Source: Schoenoplectus triqueter | Taxonomy: Eukaryota > Streptophyta > Magnoliopsida > Poales > Cyperaceae | DNA length: 64,000 nucleotides | NCBI GenBank assembly: GCA_964058805.1 | Contig: CAXKVV010000114.1 | Location: 124,001 to 188,000 of the forward strand | Direction of reading: 5' to 3' | Part shown: positions 11,101-24,292 of the stretch, piece after piece | How the letters are laid out: each line of letters starts with the position of its first letter | Numbering within the stretch: position 1 is the first letter of the stretch | Made by a program: the position numbers and the translations under genes | The notes under the pieces: model-generated | Told to the model about the DNA's origin: nothing | Databases searched by the model: none | What the model saw: the letters and a program-made list of their open reading frames with translations, nothing else

Positions 11101-12880
11101 ACACTATGCACGTTATTTTTTAATTTTAAAAAAGGACAAAACCAAGATGTGAAAAATATGACATAACAAAATTTAAGGTATTGCATAGTATCGTAATTAT
11201 TTTAATTTGATGCATAATTTGTAATTTTTTTTGAATTTAGGCATAATTTTGCAATTTTTTAAAGTATGATTTTAGAAACATACTTTGTAGAATATTTTGA
11301 ACTAGAGGTGTACAAGAGTCCCTCTATGCTTATTGCTTACATGTGACTCAAGCACTAATAGATTTTTATTAGTGCTTAGAGCAAAGAATTAAAAATTACG
11401 ATTCAACGTTGGAGCAAAAAATTGAGTTTTAGAAACTATTTCTCAAATATCTGACATATCAAAAAAATACGTTTAGAAACCGCATCTGCATTGGAGATGC
11501 TCTTATAGTATATAGTAAAACAACATCACATATCTTCAAACATAAAGTAGGGTTTATTTCGTTCTCCTATCTTAGAAACAACGAATATGATTAAAGTAAG
11601 AAGCCGCAATTCTTTTTTGTAACGGCTAATGAGAGGTATATTGAAATCCACATTTTAAATTCGGAAGAATGCAGGGAAACAATGAGTAAAGGAAACAGGT
11701 GGTGGCGGGCCTATTGACGAGAGAGTAGTGCCAGTGTCACGGAGGCACGGACCCCTACCAATACCATGTTCTATTGTTCTCTAATCTCTAGAGCCTACAG
11801 CCCTACACCACATTTTTTTCATAACGAGACTAAAGAAGCTTTACCAGTTGCCACCTGCCACGAGTCGCAAGCATGAAGCATTTTTCATAATAAGTTTCGA
11901 GTCCAACGCTTTAACAATCGTACGTATTAGATTCCATTTCATTTGATAATCCGACGGTTATATTATATCGTTTATTGGACCCGGATTTGATCCCATGATA
12001 ATTGGAACTATGCCTATTTCCTCATATGTAAATTAATTGCAGCGACGTGAGCTGTCCGTTTTTTTATGCAAACAAAAAAAATGATAAAATCCAGCGATCC
12101 GGACATCATTTGAGAAGAGAGCTTTCCTAATTCCTATCATGAGTTTTTCTCGACCTTAAGCAAGTATTAAAATTGGTAAATAAATAAATATTAGAGTGAA
12201 CACATTTGGTACTAGGTGTTGAAAAATTATTTCGATAGTTTATTTAGACCCCCTTAAATTTAAGCAATGTTTTAAAGATTAAAATTAAGAGAAATTTTTT
12301 TATACCCTAACTTTCTATATCTCATTCTATACTTCTAATATCTTAACTAATCTAACTATTTTTTAACTGTTATTCAAGTTAGATTTGAAAAAAAAATAAA
12401 AAAAACACGCATCATGTATTTAACTCATTTGAACTAATGATCCAATGATATCTCTCTTATCTTTGAGAGTTATACTCCATGCTATATATCATTGAAAAAC
12501 TAACGACGAGAAAAACAAAATGAACTAAATTACACATAAAATGGATCAATAATTTGGGAGAAATCAAAGGAGAAAATATTTCGGTTAGAAATTCGATTGG
12601 AGCGATCTAGTGCGGGTGAATATCAATCATTTGATCAAATATTTTCTCTAGACTAAGGAGATAATACATAAAGTTTTAAGCAAATGCTCTAATGTTCTAA
12701 GTGTTCGGATCACCATTTCACTTCTCATGAACAAAGAGAATGTGTTGAAACTCATATTTTGAAGCTTTGTTGATAAAAAAAGGAGCTAAATCAATTTCTG
12801 GGAGTAATAAGACAAAAATTGAGTATTCATTCGAATAAATTATTTGAGACATAGGAGATAACACAAGAAGGATATTTTAC
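8169..12880. other. Intergenic DNA with minor repeats
   Basis: No gene is supportable. The region contains a poly-C/poly-A run near 8334-8358, a 126-bp tandem duplication (9534-9785), a poly-C run near 10013-10028 and a (TA)n tract at about 10571-10598. An ORF starting at 10660 (MPREKVEDLLFFSDKAERD) has no family resemblance I recognise. A segment ending ttggagatgctcttatag (about 11490-11508) looks like the end of a common MITE type, but its partner end is unclear. Confidence 0.5.
9534..9785 (+). repeat. Tandem duplication, 126-bp unit
   Basis: The unit starting tttggcattaa and containing atttcacagaaatctt and taaataattgca occurs at about 9534-9659 and 9660-9785 with scattered substitutions. 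Confidence 0.75.
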
Positions 12881-14159
12881 TATACTAAATAAATATGCGT
12901 CAGATTTAGTATAATAGATATGAAGACTTAATTGTACTAGGTATAAAATTTTATTATATAAAATATAAAGACTTGAATCGTAAGATTGAAAATCGAGATT
13001 GGAAGAATTTCAATACAAAACTAACAAAGACTATATAGTTTGTACTAATAAAAATTAAGACTAAACTATAAATTATGTTTTGAATGATATATTGATATAA
13101 ATTTTAGTCAGTAAAAATAAAGAGTTATTTATAGTACATATTGAAGCGTGTATGTAGTATTTATTTAGCTTTGTTTGTAGTGGTAAAAATTAATACTAAA
13201 CTAAAAGTATATTTTGAACATTAAGATGTGTTATGATATATATTAAGACTTATTTATGTTAAATATTAAATCTATTTTTATCAACATTATTTTAAAAATA
13301 TTATTTTGTATTACATATTATATATTGTTAATAATATTATGATTTAATGATATGAGATATAAAGATATTTTTTATTATTTATTGAGATTATTTTTTATAA
13401 ATATAAATTATGATGTCTTAAGATATTAAGAAAATACTAAATATAAATCAATTGTAAGGTCTTATTTAAGATGATAAAAATATCTATATTTAAAAAATAT
13501 TATGAAATTTTATATATTTAAAGTTAAATATGACTTATTAATAAGTATTAAGAATTTAATTGTTAAGTCTTAAGACGAGAACAATTAGGTATAGAGATTT
13601 AGCTCTAAGAGTGTTTGATAAATATTTTTTAAATTATATATTATTAAAAATTAAAAGTAAGACTTATGTTAATATATATTAAGACATCAGATGAATAATC
13701 TTAAGAGTTATAATGTTAAATTTTAAGACTTTCTTTATGAGATTTTATATTGAATATAAATTATATAAAAATATTATTTTAGATAAATTTTATTAAGACT
13801 TTATTTCTTAGTTATTACGTTAGATGTAAAGATTTGGTTTAAATAATATTAAGTAATTATTAGATATTTTTATATCTTTTAAATATGAAAATAACTTATA
13901 ACATAATACATTAAGATATCAATATGATAGTTCTTAAGACCTTAAATATTAAATATTAAGATTTTAAATATCATATGTAGAACAATCTAGAGAATTTCAG
14001 AAGAGTCGCTATTGTTTAGTCAGCAGTTTGGCTTTTGTCAGGTTATTGTTTCTGTCTTTGTATAAAAGCGGACATTAGATCCTTATTGTTATCAACTTAT
14101 TCAAGATAGTAATTCAATTGTTCAACTTTCTTTGATATTAAAAAAAGAGAGTAAATAAT

Positions 14160-14725
14160 TATTATTGACTTATATTTTAAATCATTAAAGTTTAGGGATA
14201 TAGACTTGTTCATATCCTAAGACCATTCAAATATAAATTTCAAGTTTAAAATTATGATTTGGGTATTAAGACATTATTTTTTGTGTGTTAAAACTTAAAA
14301 CATTCGATTTTAGCACATTAAAATTAAGGTATATAGACTTATCCATATTCTGATGGATGCTCAAATATAAATTTTAAGTTCAAAATATAACTTATAATAT
14401 TAGATATTAAGTCGTTGTATTTCTCGTGTTAAGATTTGAGACATCCAATTTTAAGATAATGAGGTTCAAGTTTATATACTTATAAATATCCTTATTGTCG
14501 TGCAAATATAAATTTGAAATTCAAAATATAATTAATATTAGATATTAAGACATCGTATTTCTTTTATTTAGACTTGAGATATTCAGTTTTAAGACATTAA
14601 GATTCATATGTAAATACATACTTAAATCTTGATTGTCGTGCAAATATAAATTTTAAGTTTAAAATATGACTTAATATATTAGGTATTATGATTTTTTTCT
14701 CTAGTATTAAGACATAGGACTTAAG
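14160..14725 (+). repeat. Degenerate tandem array, about 138-bp unit, four copies
   Basis: The core caaatataaattt followed by aagtt(c/t)aaaatat recurs at 14228, 14362, 14503 and 14641 (spacings 134, 141 and 138). In each unit it is preceded by a tagactt/cttat segment and followed by a tattaagac-type segment. The upstream region 12890-14000 is also rich in ttaagac/attaagt words and may be an older extension of the array. It has no coding capacity and no terminal repeats. Confidence 0.65.
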
Positions 14726-15171
14726 ATTTTAAGACTTCAATGATCGTCTGTAGACGGATGATCTGTTGATATTTAAGAAAGTGGTCAACAACTTTTTTAG
14801 TTGAGGTACAAATCAGGGTACAAATCTAGGATACGGTTAGTTGATCTCTAAAATTAATTATATAAGACAAATTTGAGTAAAATAAACTTATACTAATTAA
14901 ATAAATTATGTTAATTAACCATCCTCAAAATCTTACTTTCAGAGGGTATTTTAGTTTCTTGTCAATGAGATTGTCATGGGTTAGGAAAGGTTCTTTTTTT
15001 GAAAAATACAAATCCATACTCTTAACTATTTTTTTGAAATAAAATAAGATGAGGGCCAAGTACTTCCTATTTAAATATTGATAAATAATCTTTTATTCGG
15101 TTTCAAATATACAGTTTTAATTAGTACGAAGAGCATTATCTTTGTCATACACTTAACTTTCATTGATCAAT

Positions 15172-15293
15172 GAGAACCAGTATTTGATCTAGTGGCAAAA
15201 GACAACATTATCTATTTGGAAGGTCGTGAATTTAAAATTCATATGAAGGATTTTACAAACAAGATGTTTGAGAGTCCGACTCTGATCAAAATG
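15172..15293 (+). mobile_element. tRNA-derived SINE-like insertion
   Basis: The 122-bp body contains an A-box-like gatctagtggcaaaag and, about 30 bp later, a B-box-like ggtcgtgaatttaaaattc, the layout of a tRNA-type Pol III promoter. It is flanked by 17-bp direct repeats aacttt(c/g)attga(t/c)caat at 15155-15171 and 15294-15310 (two mismatches), as expected for LINE-mediated retroposition. There is no clear poly-A tail. Both boxes are diverged, so it is old. Confidence 0.55.
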
Positions 15294-15384
15294 AACTTTG
15301 ATTGACCAATTAATGGGAAAAATTAAGCAATTATTTCTATAGAATTATGAGTAAATCGAAAATCTTTGTTTACGTAAGAACTAA

Positions 15385-15594
15385 GGGTTCGTTTAGCAAA
15401 TTAAGAAATAGCTTTAGAAGGGTGGTAATTTTGAAAGAGTAATAGAATAGTGTACATTTGGAAGAGTGGTATTCTTGACTATTCAGAAGAGCGAAAATAT
15501 TATTTGACAGTTGTTAATCAGAATAGTTAAAATATGAATAATTATGATACCAACAATGTTGATGATAATAAAAATAATAGTAAAATAATAGTAA

Positions 15595-15625
<31 letters not shown>

Positions 15626-16313
15626 TAATCATAAGAAAATAATCATAATCCATAAACATAATCATAATAAACAATAATATTCATAGTTATAATCATAATA
15701 ATATAATAAAAATGTAAATATAAAAATAAAAAATTATAATTATAATCATAATCATAATTAAAATAATATAATAATAAAAAATATGATCATAATTATAATA
15801 ATAATAAATAATTATGATCATTATAATATAATAATAATATAATCATCACTATAATCATAATATAATAATATAATCATGATTATAATATAATAATATAATG
15901 ATATAATAAGAATATCATAATAATAAATAATTATAATTATTATTATAATAATATAATACTAAAATTATATTATTATAATATAATGATAATAAATAATAGT
16001 AAAATAAATAATATTATAATTCTAACAGTGATGATAAAAAATAATAATTATAATATTAATATAATAATAAATCATAATATAATATAATAATATAATAATA
16101 ATAATAATAATAAATCATAATATAGTAATATAATATAACATAATCAGACAATAATCGCTATTCCGACGAGAGCTAATCCGATATACCATATATAACTTAG
16201 TATACCGAATTAGCACTCTTCTACTTAGTCTAAAATTTATTTGGCAAATTAATTCGTCGGAATAGAAATTATATTACAACATTTTGCTATTCCATCGAGT
16301 GTCAAACAAACCC
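15385..16313 (-). mobile_element. PIF/Harbinger-type non-autonomous element, copy B
   Basis: The left end is gggttcgtttagcaaatt and the inverted right end is gggtttgtttgacactcg. They are flanked by TAA at 15382-15384 and 16314-16316. The interior is degenerate ATA/ATTATAATA microsatellite. Subterminal blocks match copy A (3801-4867) in inverse orientation, including the cggaatagcgat-type block and the tagactaa/gaagagtg blocks. It has no coding capacity. Confidence 0.75.
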
Positions 16314-16449
16314 TAAGTATATAAGGTGTTTGACCCATTATTATTGTTACTGTTACTATTATTACTATTATTATTATATTATTTTTTAAAAGTTTAATAT
16401 TTTTTATGCAACATGATTGAAGAGGCAAAGATTAAGTATTAATAGGATA

Positions 16450-16880
16450 TTTCTATATCTACTCTTCATTAAGCACGTGAGTGTTCTGATCCTGCAACGG
16501 TCTAGATTTTTTTTAAATTTCTAGAGCTAATATCAATCATCAGAATGAGTTACTCATCAAATAATGTTACTAGCTCTATGACCATTTGTGTTGAAGTTAT
16601 AATTTTGTCTCAATTTTGTTTGTTACACGAAATGTTACATAATTTAGGAGTACAATTGCTCTACTTTATTTATTTTTTTCTTAGATTGTAATTAATTATG
16701 AAATTTAACTTTTTCTTAAATTATGAATCTCAATTTTATATTTATTTTACATTAATTATATATTCATGATTAAAATTTATATTAATTACTAAATTATTTT
16801 AATTTTCTTTCTTTTCTTATGAAGATATGAATTTTTATATTTTTAAAAGACATCATCTTAGTAACACACAAGCAAGATAC
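16450..16880 (+). repeat. Dispersed repeat of about 430 bp, copy 2
   Basis: Homologous to 5390-5830 in the same orientation. Both copies lie a few hundred bases downstream of a Harbinger-type element. Confidence 0.6.
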
Positions 16881-17296
16881 AAGTATAGTAATTAAGTTTA
16901 ATTATTAATTACGGTTCTTAATTTATAACTAGAAAGAATTAAGTAGAAAATTAACTTGTCGAGGTTATCTAGGATTTATATAATTATTTTTTTAATAATA
17001 TACTAGTTCACACATCAAATTTCAAGAAATTTATGTATCATAACGAACAAATATTTTAACTTGGCCAGATTAAATGTGACATTTGTCAACAATTATGTCT
17101 AAATTAAATAAACAAATGTAAATAAGTACGCATTGCACAATATCCAACGTGCATTATGCAATATCTAAGACTGCTATGCAAAATTTTGCACGTGAGAAAT
17201 AATTAAGTTGATATTTAGAGGTATTGTAGTCAGCTCGGTTGTACTGATGACCTAACTTGATGATGGATTTTAAAAATAAAAGAAAAAAGTAAGAAT

Positions 17297-17550
17297 TGTT
17301 ATAAAATAAAGATAAAAGATAAAAAATATGAGAGGCTAAAATCTTATTTCTATATTATCTATTTTAGGGATATATCACAATCAATAACATACAAGTCTCT
17401 ATTTATAGGCTAGAGAAACTTCATGTAATAAAGCAGAAAGTTAATACAAAATTAAATCTAGAATTAAGGAGGAAATAAAGAAAATGAAAAACTTCTATCA
17501 TTATGAGAGGAGATGGAGGAGATGAAACATCTATTATTAATTTTATAACA
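17297..17550 (-). repeat. 3' LTR of the Copia element
   Basis: It begins TGTTATAAAATAAAG and ends TTTTATAACA. Aligned by eye to the other LTR it has roughly 25 mismatches and no gaps over 254 bp, about 90 percent identity, so the insertion is not recent. Confidence 0.9.
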
Positions 17551-17759
17551 TTATCCCTTAGATATTTCACCTTATATTATACATTATTAATATTGTACTA
17601 CTTGACAAATATTAAATTTTGATACTTGATGACCAAATTGATTTAACTGATACTTCTGGATCAGTTATGTTGCCTCATTAAAAATCTTACTAGAAAACTC
17701 AATTGGACAAAACTTAGTGAAGGAAAAAAGAGTGTAACATGAATAATACTTTCTCTCAT

Positions 17760-20700
17760 TTTAATGTACATCTTTTAAGTGACGAATGTCAATCTTATGT
17801 GAAAACTGCTAAAAAAATTTTTTGGCAATGATTTTGTGAATAAGTCCGTCAAATTATCGCTTGATCTGATTTGATAAACATTTATCAAACCATTATTCTG
17901 TAAATCATGTGTTGAGAAAAACTTCGGTGAGATGTGCTTGGTTTTGTCACCTTTGATATATCTTTTTTTTTATTTGAGTAATGCATGCAGTATTATCTTC
18001 GTAAATCATCGTCGAGTTTTTCTCTGACCGACTCGAGACTGCATTCCACTTGGATGTATTGGATCATGGATCTTAACCATACACATTCTAGTCCAGTATC
18101 ATAAAGAGCAATTAATTCGGTATGATTTGATGATGTTGCTGTCAATATTTGTTTTGTCGATCGCCATGAAATTACAGTACCACCATAAGTAAACAAATAT
18201 CTGAATTGTGACCGAGATTTATGCGAATCTGATAAATATCCTGCATCTACATATCCAACTAGTTTAGACTTTGTATCTTTTTAATAAAATAGTCTCATAT
18301 TACGCGTCCCACGAAGGTAATGTAATACATATTTGATTATGTTCCGATGTCGACGTGTTGGATCAGAAATATATATCTTGCTAATACATTTACAGAAAAA
18401 ATAATATCAAGTCTTGTATTATTAGTAAGATACATCAAAACCCCAATTACACTTAATTATGGAAATGCTCGATATACAGGCCAAGACACAAGTTTGTTAA
18501 GATCTTTCATTTCAAATTCATTATTTAATAATTTTACAGTCATTTCGATCTCTTCAGGAGACCCAATGATATTAAGGTCATTAACATATACTGCAATAAT
18601 TATAAAACTCGAGATTGATCGTTTAATAAAAACACATGGACTAATTATATTATATTTATATCATTCTTTTATGATATATTCACTGAGTCGATTATACCAC
18701 ATTTGACCCGATTGTTTTAGTCCATACAATGATCGTTTTAACTTCAGACATTTTAATCCTTCAGGGACTTTCATATAAATATCATTATCGACTGATTCAT
18801 ACAAATAGGCTGTGACAACATCCATGAGACGCATTTGAAAGTTCTCAGTGATTATGACACTTATTAAAAATCGAAGAGTCATTGCATCCACTACAGGTGA
18901 ATACGTTTCTTCATAATCAACTCCTGGTATTTATGTAAAACCTTTTGCCACCAGCCTTGCTTTATATCTCATAATCTTATTTTTCTCATTTCTTTTTATT
19001 CCAAATACCCACTTGTAACATATAGGATTAATATTTTAGGGGTTAGTATTATAAGTCCAAAAATATTTCGTTTTTCAAGCGAATCTAATTCAGCCTTCAA
19101 GGCATCTTTCCATTTTGGACAATCATTTCTGTACATACACTCTTCTGGAGTTTTTATCACATAATCTTCCTCATTTATCACTTCAATTGCTATAGCATAT
19201 GCAAAAATTTCATCAACATGTGTTTCATTTCGGTTCCATATTATACCATTCGGTACATAATTTATTGAGATCTCATAATCATTCAGTGCCTGAGTTTCTT
19301 CAGGAACTTTATCAACGACCTCTTCTCGGGTTCTACTTCCAATCTCTTCTGGGATTTTACTGACAATCTCTTCTGAGATTTTATCGGTAACTTCTGCTGG
19401 AGTTACACCAACTATATTATTCTGCTCTTTCATGTTTCGTGGATTTTTGTCTTTGGAACTGATTGGTCTTCTACGTTTTCTTTGTATAGTAACCTCTGTT
19501 GGGGTTATATCAATTTGAGCAAGTACATTTAAAACTGATATATGTGATTTAGTCACTTTTTTTTATATCTGTAAATGCATCTGATAACTCATTTGCTATT
19601 CTTTGTAAATGTATAATTTTTTAAACTTCCAGTTCACATTGACTACTCCGGGGATTAAGATAAGATATTGATGATGCATTCTAAGTTACTTATTTTTCCA
19701 GCTTTTCTTTTTCTCCCCCTAAGATTGGGAATATTATCTCATCAAATTGACAATCAACAAAACGAGCTGTAAAAACATCTCCAGTTAGTGGTTCTAAATA
19801 TTTAATAATTGATGGAGAGTGAAAACTAATATAAATTCTCAATCTTCTTTGTGGTCCCATTTTTATGCGTTGTGGAGGAGAAATTAGAACATACACAACA
19901 CAATCAAAAAATTTAAGATGGGAAAAGTTTGGTTATCTTCCAGAGACCAATTGTAATGGAGAAAAATTATGAGATGCAGTTGGTCTTAATCTAATAAGTG
20001 CAACAGCATGTAATATGGTATGTACCCATGCAGAAGATGGTAGATTACATTTCATAAGTAATGGTCTAACAATTAGTTATAATTTTTTAATTAATGATTC
20101 AGCTAAACTATTTTGTGTATGTACATGAGCAACTGGATGTTCTACTTTAATCCCAATTAACATATAATAATCATTAAAAAACTGAGATGTAAACTCTCCT
20201 GCATTATCAAGCCGGATACTCTTAATTTAGTAATCCAAAATTTTTGCTCTCAATTAGATTATTTTTGCTAATAGCCTAGCAAATGCAATGTTTCTTGTAG
20301 TTAATACGCAAACATATGACCATCGAGTTGATGCATCAATTAAAATCATAAAATATCTAAATGGTCCACATAGAGGAGAAATAGGCCCACAAATATATTC
20401 TTGAATTCTCTCTAAAAATAAAGAAGATTCATTTTTAATTTTATTTTTAGATGACCTAATTATAAATTCTTCAAGAGAACATGCTGCACATGATAAATCT
20501 TTTGATAATAGAATCTTCAGGTCTTTTAGGGGATGCTCATTTACACTTTCAATTATTCTCCTCATCATAATATTACCTGGATGACCTAACCTGTCGTGCT
20601 ACAGAATAAAAAAATTTGTGTCATGTAACTTCTGGTCACTGATCATAGTTGATTCTATTAAATTTATGTTCATACAATATAGTCCAGATGATAAATCTTC

Positions 20701-22205
20701 CATATTTTTCAATATGATCTTCTGACCATACTTAATCATTGTAATTTGAAGATATTCAATGTTATTTTCAGTCATGGTTTCGATATGATAACCATTACGC
20801 CAAATATCTTTAAAACTTAGTAAATTTCTTCTGAATTTACTAGAGTATAATGCGTCATTTATAATTAATTTTGTTCCTTCATGTAATAAAATATAAGCTC
20901 TTCCAGAACCTTCAATTAAGTTACTAATATCAGAAATTATATTAACATGTGTCTCTGTAGGAGACAATTGAGAAAATTATTTCTTACTTTTTAATATAGT
21001 GTTTGTTGTTTCACTGTCTACTAGACATTCGTCTCTAATACTTATCAGTGCTCTATTGGAGCCTTCAATCATATTCTTTTTCCTTTGAATAAAAAAATAT
21101 ACAGGATCAAATTTTAAAAAAATAATTTTATTCATGAGAAACATAAACTTACAACATAAAACTAAACTAAAATAAATAAAAAAAACTTAATTCATAATAT
21201 TTATTTCTTTATCAACATTCTCAAAAAAATCAGAAACATCTAGTTATGTATCCATGAGTATACCACTTGACTCATTTTCAATAAAATTTATTTCTATTTC
21301 TTTTCACTTTTTCTTGATGGATGCTTGGTAAAGTTCAACTAAATGTTTGGGAATACGACATATGCGTGACCAATGATTTGTCATACCACATCTATAATAA
21401 CTATTTTCAGACTTTTTAGAAGATATTGAATTCTTCTCCATTTCATATCTCTCTACATTATTGTCATTTGATTTGGAATTATGACCTTCACGTCGCCAAA
21501 CATTATTGCGACCACGTCCACGACCTCTTCTGGGGCCGCGGCCACGTCCTCGACCATGATTTTCTTTAAATGATGTTGCATTCGTTTCAGAGAATGTTAT
21601 CGCATTTGCCTCAGGAAATGGACTAGAGCCAGTGGGCCGTGATTGATGATTTTTCATGAGAACCTCATTATTTTATTCCGCAACGAGAAGACATGATATT
21701 AATTCTGAATATTTTTTAAAACCACCTCCCAATATTGCTGTTGCAGGTGCAAATTCGACGCATGAAATGTGGAGAATGTTTTTTTCTAACATGTCTTCAT
21801 CAGTAATCTTTTTTTTCGTATAATTTTAATTCAGAAGTTATGCGGAACATTATGAAATTATATTCACCCACATATTTTAAATGTTGTAACCCTAAATAAA
21901 TCTATTCATAATGAGATTTTAGGAGGAGCACTTATTTTTGATGGTAATATCTTTCTTTTATATTTTTACACAATTCTAACGGATCTTTCACCGCTAAATA
22001 TTCAATTTTTAAATTCTCATGGAGATGATGATGTAGAAATATCATTGCTTTGTCTTTCTCCTGCGAGGAGGCCTTATTTTTTATTTTTTATTATATCTCC
22101 AAAATTATTTACGATAAGATGAATCTCAGCATCGAGAGTCCATGAGAGATAGTTCTTGCCCGATATATTAAGGGCAACGAATTCAAGTTTAGTAAGATTT
22201 GTCAT
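17760..22205 (-). pseudogene. Copia gag-pol polyprotein pseudogene
   Basis: Gag starts at ATG 22203-22205 (MTNLTKLEFVALNISGKNYL) but meets a stop after about 45 codons. Later pieces are a Gly/Arg-rich segment and a zinc knuckle near 21360-21410, where the first Cys is replaced by Tyr (YYRCGMTNHWSRIC). The protease/GAG-preintegrase part follows at 20600-20970, then the integrase core (FMILIDASTRWSYVCVL) at about 20260-20400. The integrase C-terminus with the RT start lies at 19000-19900. RT follows at 18400-18900 (MDVVTAYLYESVDNDIYMKV, LKRSLYGLKQSG), with the catalytic YVDD read as YVND at 18577-18588. RNase H is at 17770-18200 (WRSTKQILTATSSNHTE, KHISPKFF, SSDNLTDLFTKSLP). Many stops and frameshifts make it inactive. 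Confidence 0.9.
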
Positions 22206-22777
22206 AAGGACTATAAAATAAAAATACTACTAATATTAATAAATTTAATCGAACATCCATTTATGAAAATTACTAAAGAAAAAATATTAATAACTTCACG
22301 TCATTAAGAGAAAAGATTAGAGATATTATATTTATTTATTTATTTATCTAATTGATAACTTCTAGTTATCATTTTAGTTAAATAAAATAATAACTTTCGG
22401 TTATTAAGTATATCGATAACTTCGGGTTATCAATTGTAACACATTTTGATAAAACTTTCAATTATCATATACAATGACTTTTGGCCATTAAAAGTATCAA
22501 TAACTTCTGGTTATTGAATAAATAATAAAAAATATTACTGATATTTATTTATTTTATCATTCTCTTCGGGGAATGAAAATATTAGTCTTATCCAATATAA
22601 GAATAATTTCATCAAGAAAATAAATATTATAATTAATGGTGAAATGATAAAATATAATCTAAAGTATACCTCTTTTTATAGATAATCTTACGATAATCTG
22701 ATTATGTCAATCTCGTGCTTCTACTATAAAATAAACTTCCGTCACAACTCGACTAGAGCAAAGTCGCGTTGATAATG

Positions 22778-23031
22778 TGCTATAAAATAAAGATAGAAGA
22801 TAAAAGTTTTGAGAGGCTAAAATCTTATTTCTATATTATCTTTTCTAGGGATATATCACAATCAACAACATACAAGTCTCTATTTATAGGCTAGAGGAGC
22901 ATCATGTAATAAAGGAGAAAGTTAATACAAAATTAAATCTAAAATTAAGAAGGAGATAAAAAAAATGAAAAACCTCTATCATTATGAGAAGATGTGGAGG
23001 AGGTAAAATATCTATCATTTATTTTATAACA
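22778..23031 (-). repeat. 5' LTR of the Copia element
   Basis: It begins TGCTATAAAATAAAG and ends ATTTTATAACA, with the same length as the partner LTR. It should hold the promoter of the element. Confidence 0.9.
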
Positions 23032-23635
23032 AGAATTATATTTTATATCCCAAAAGAGAATTCACGCTGCATCGTACAACACGTTAGAGGATGTGCACTT
23101 TCCGAAAGAGTGTTGGATTTTCTATCTTTCCAAGCCACATCGCACTAATTTATAACATAATTTGGATATTTTACTCTCTTCTTTTTTCTTTCACCAAATA
23201 ATTAAAAACAAATTAAAGTATATAATTACTACTGAATAAGGCTCCTCATTTCTAAATGTAATTAATGATGCTCTTTATTTCTTTTGAGACTTAAGTTGTT
23301 ATGGCAAAGTAAAAGAGAATGTTACTATATAATTACAATCATGTGTGGTATTTGCTTGTACATCATCAAAATAATTTTTCTTTATATTCGTTTTCAACGG
23401 AGAGCAATCGATCACCTGATTTATTATATTTTTATCAACATTTTATTTCTTTTTAAATTTAATGGTGCCACCAAAATAATCTAGCAGAATATTCCAAAAT
23501 GGTTTTCTTATTGTTTGAAATTTTAACTTGGATTATTTGTACTTTTTTTCATAGAAGTTTTCTCATGTCCGCTCTGCATAGGTTATAACTCTAGTTAAAA
23601 TAATTGGTGGAACATCAAGAAATAAAGGAAAATAG

Positions 23636-23850
23636 CCGATATTTTTATTAATAACATAAAAAAATAAAATAAATATGAAAATAACACTTGGGGAGCAGAT
23701 ATCACGAAAATAACAAATCCATTCTTACACGGGTCTGCGTTTGGTAAAAGCGGACTCAAATTGTTTTTACAGATCCAAATTTTAGAGTTGAATTGAATAT
23801 GAATATGAATATAGATATGGATATGAATAATTCATGTATTAAGAGTTGAA
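23636..23850 (+). repeat. Left TIR of MULE 2
   Basis: About 150 bp are well conserved with the inverted right end. They are followed by a short run of atatgaat/atatggat hexamer-like units and three ttaagagttgaatatgaat units to about 23910. Confidence 0.85.
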
Positions 23851-24292
23851 TATGAATAATTCGTGTGTTAAGAGTTGAATATGAATGGTTCATGTATTAA
23901 GAGTTTAAGTTAATAACTAAATTTATTAATGTTTTATTTAAGCTATTAACTAAGTTTGTAATTTATTTTTTCTGAGATAATAAACTCGCTGAATGCATTC
24001 AGTTAATCTTCTAATAATATTAAAAAAATACATTCAGTTCAATTTCTTTGATGATAAAAATATTATAATTAGATACATAATAATTTATTAAAAATATAAA
24101 AAGTTACATTACAATACAATATAATACAATATGATATAATTATTTTAATTTCGGCGATTAGAAGAGATTCTAAATAACGATCTGATTCTTCCAGCAAATG
24201 ACTTCCGTGCAGTTTGATTATCGCATTGACTTGATGATGCAGCTATGATAGGAGAAAGTTATAATTATTTGCAAATGTGGTTATATCATAAA

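Larger units (their letters stand above)
17297..23031 (-). mobile_element. Ty1/Copia LTR retrotransposon, complete but inactive
   Basis: Two direct 254-bp LTRs (17297-17550 and 22778-23031) start TG and end CA and are flanked by the 5-bp duplication agaat (17292-17296 and 23032-23036). The coding strand is minus. Next to the 5' LTR the internal sequence begins ttatcaacgcgact, a degenerate primer-binding site. A purine-rich ctaagggataa lies next to the 3' LTR. Domain order gag, protease, integrase, RT, RNase H is Copia order. The 5.7-kb length is normal for the superfamily. Confidence 0.92.
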
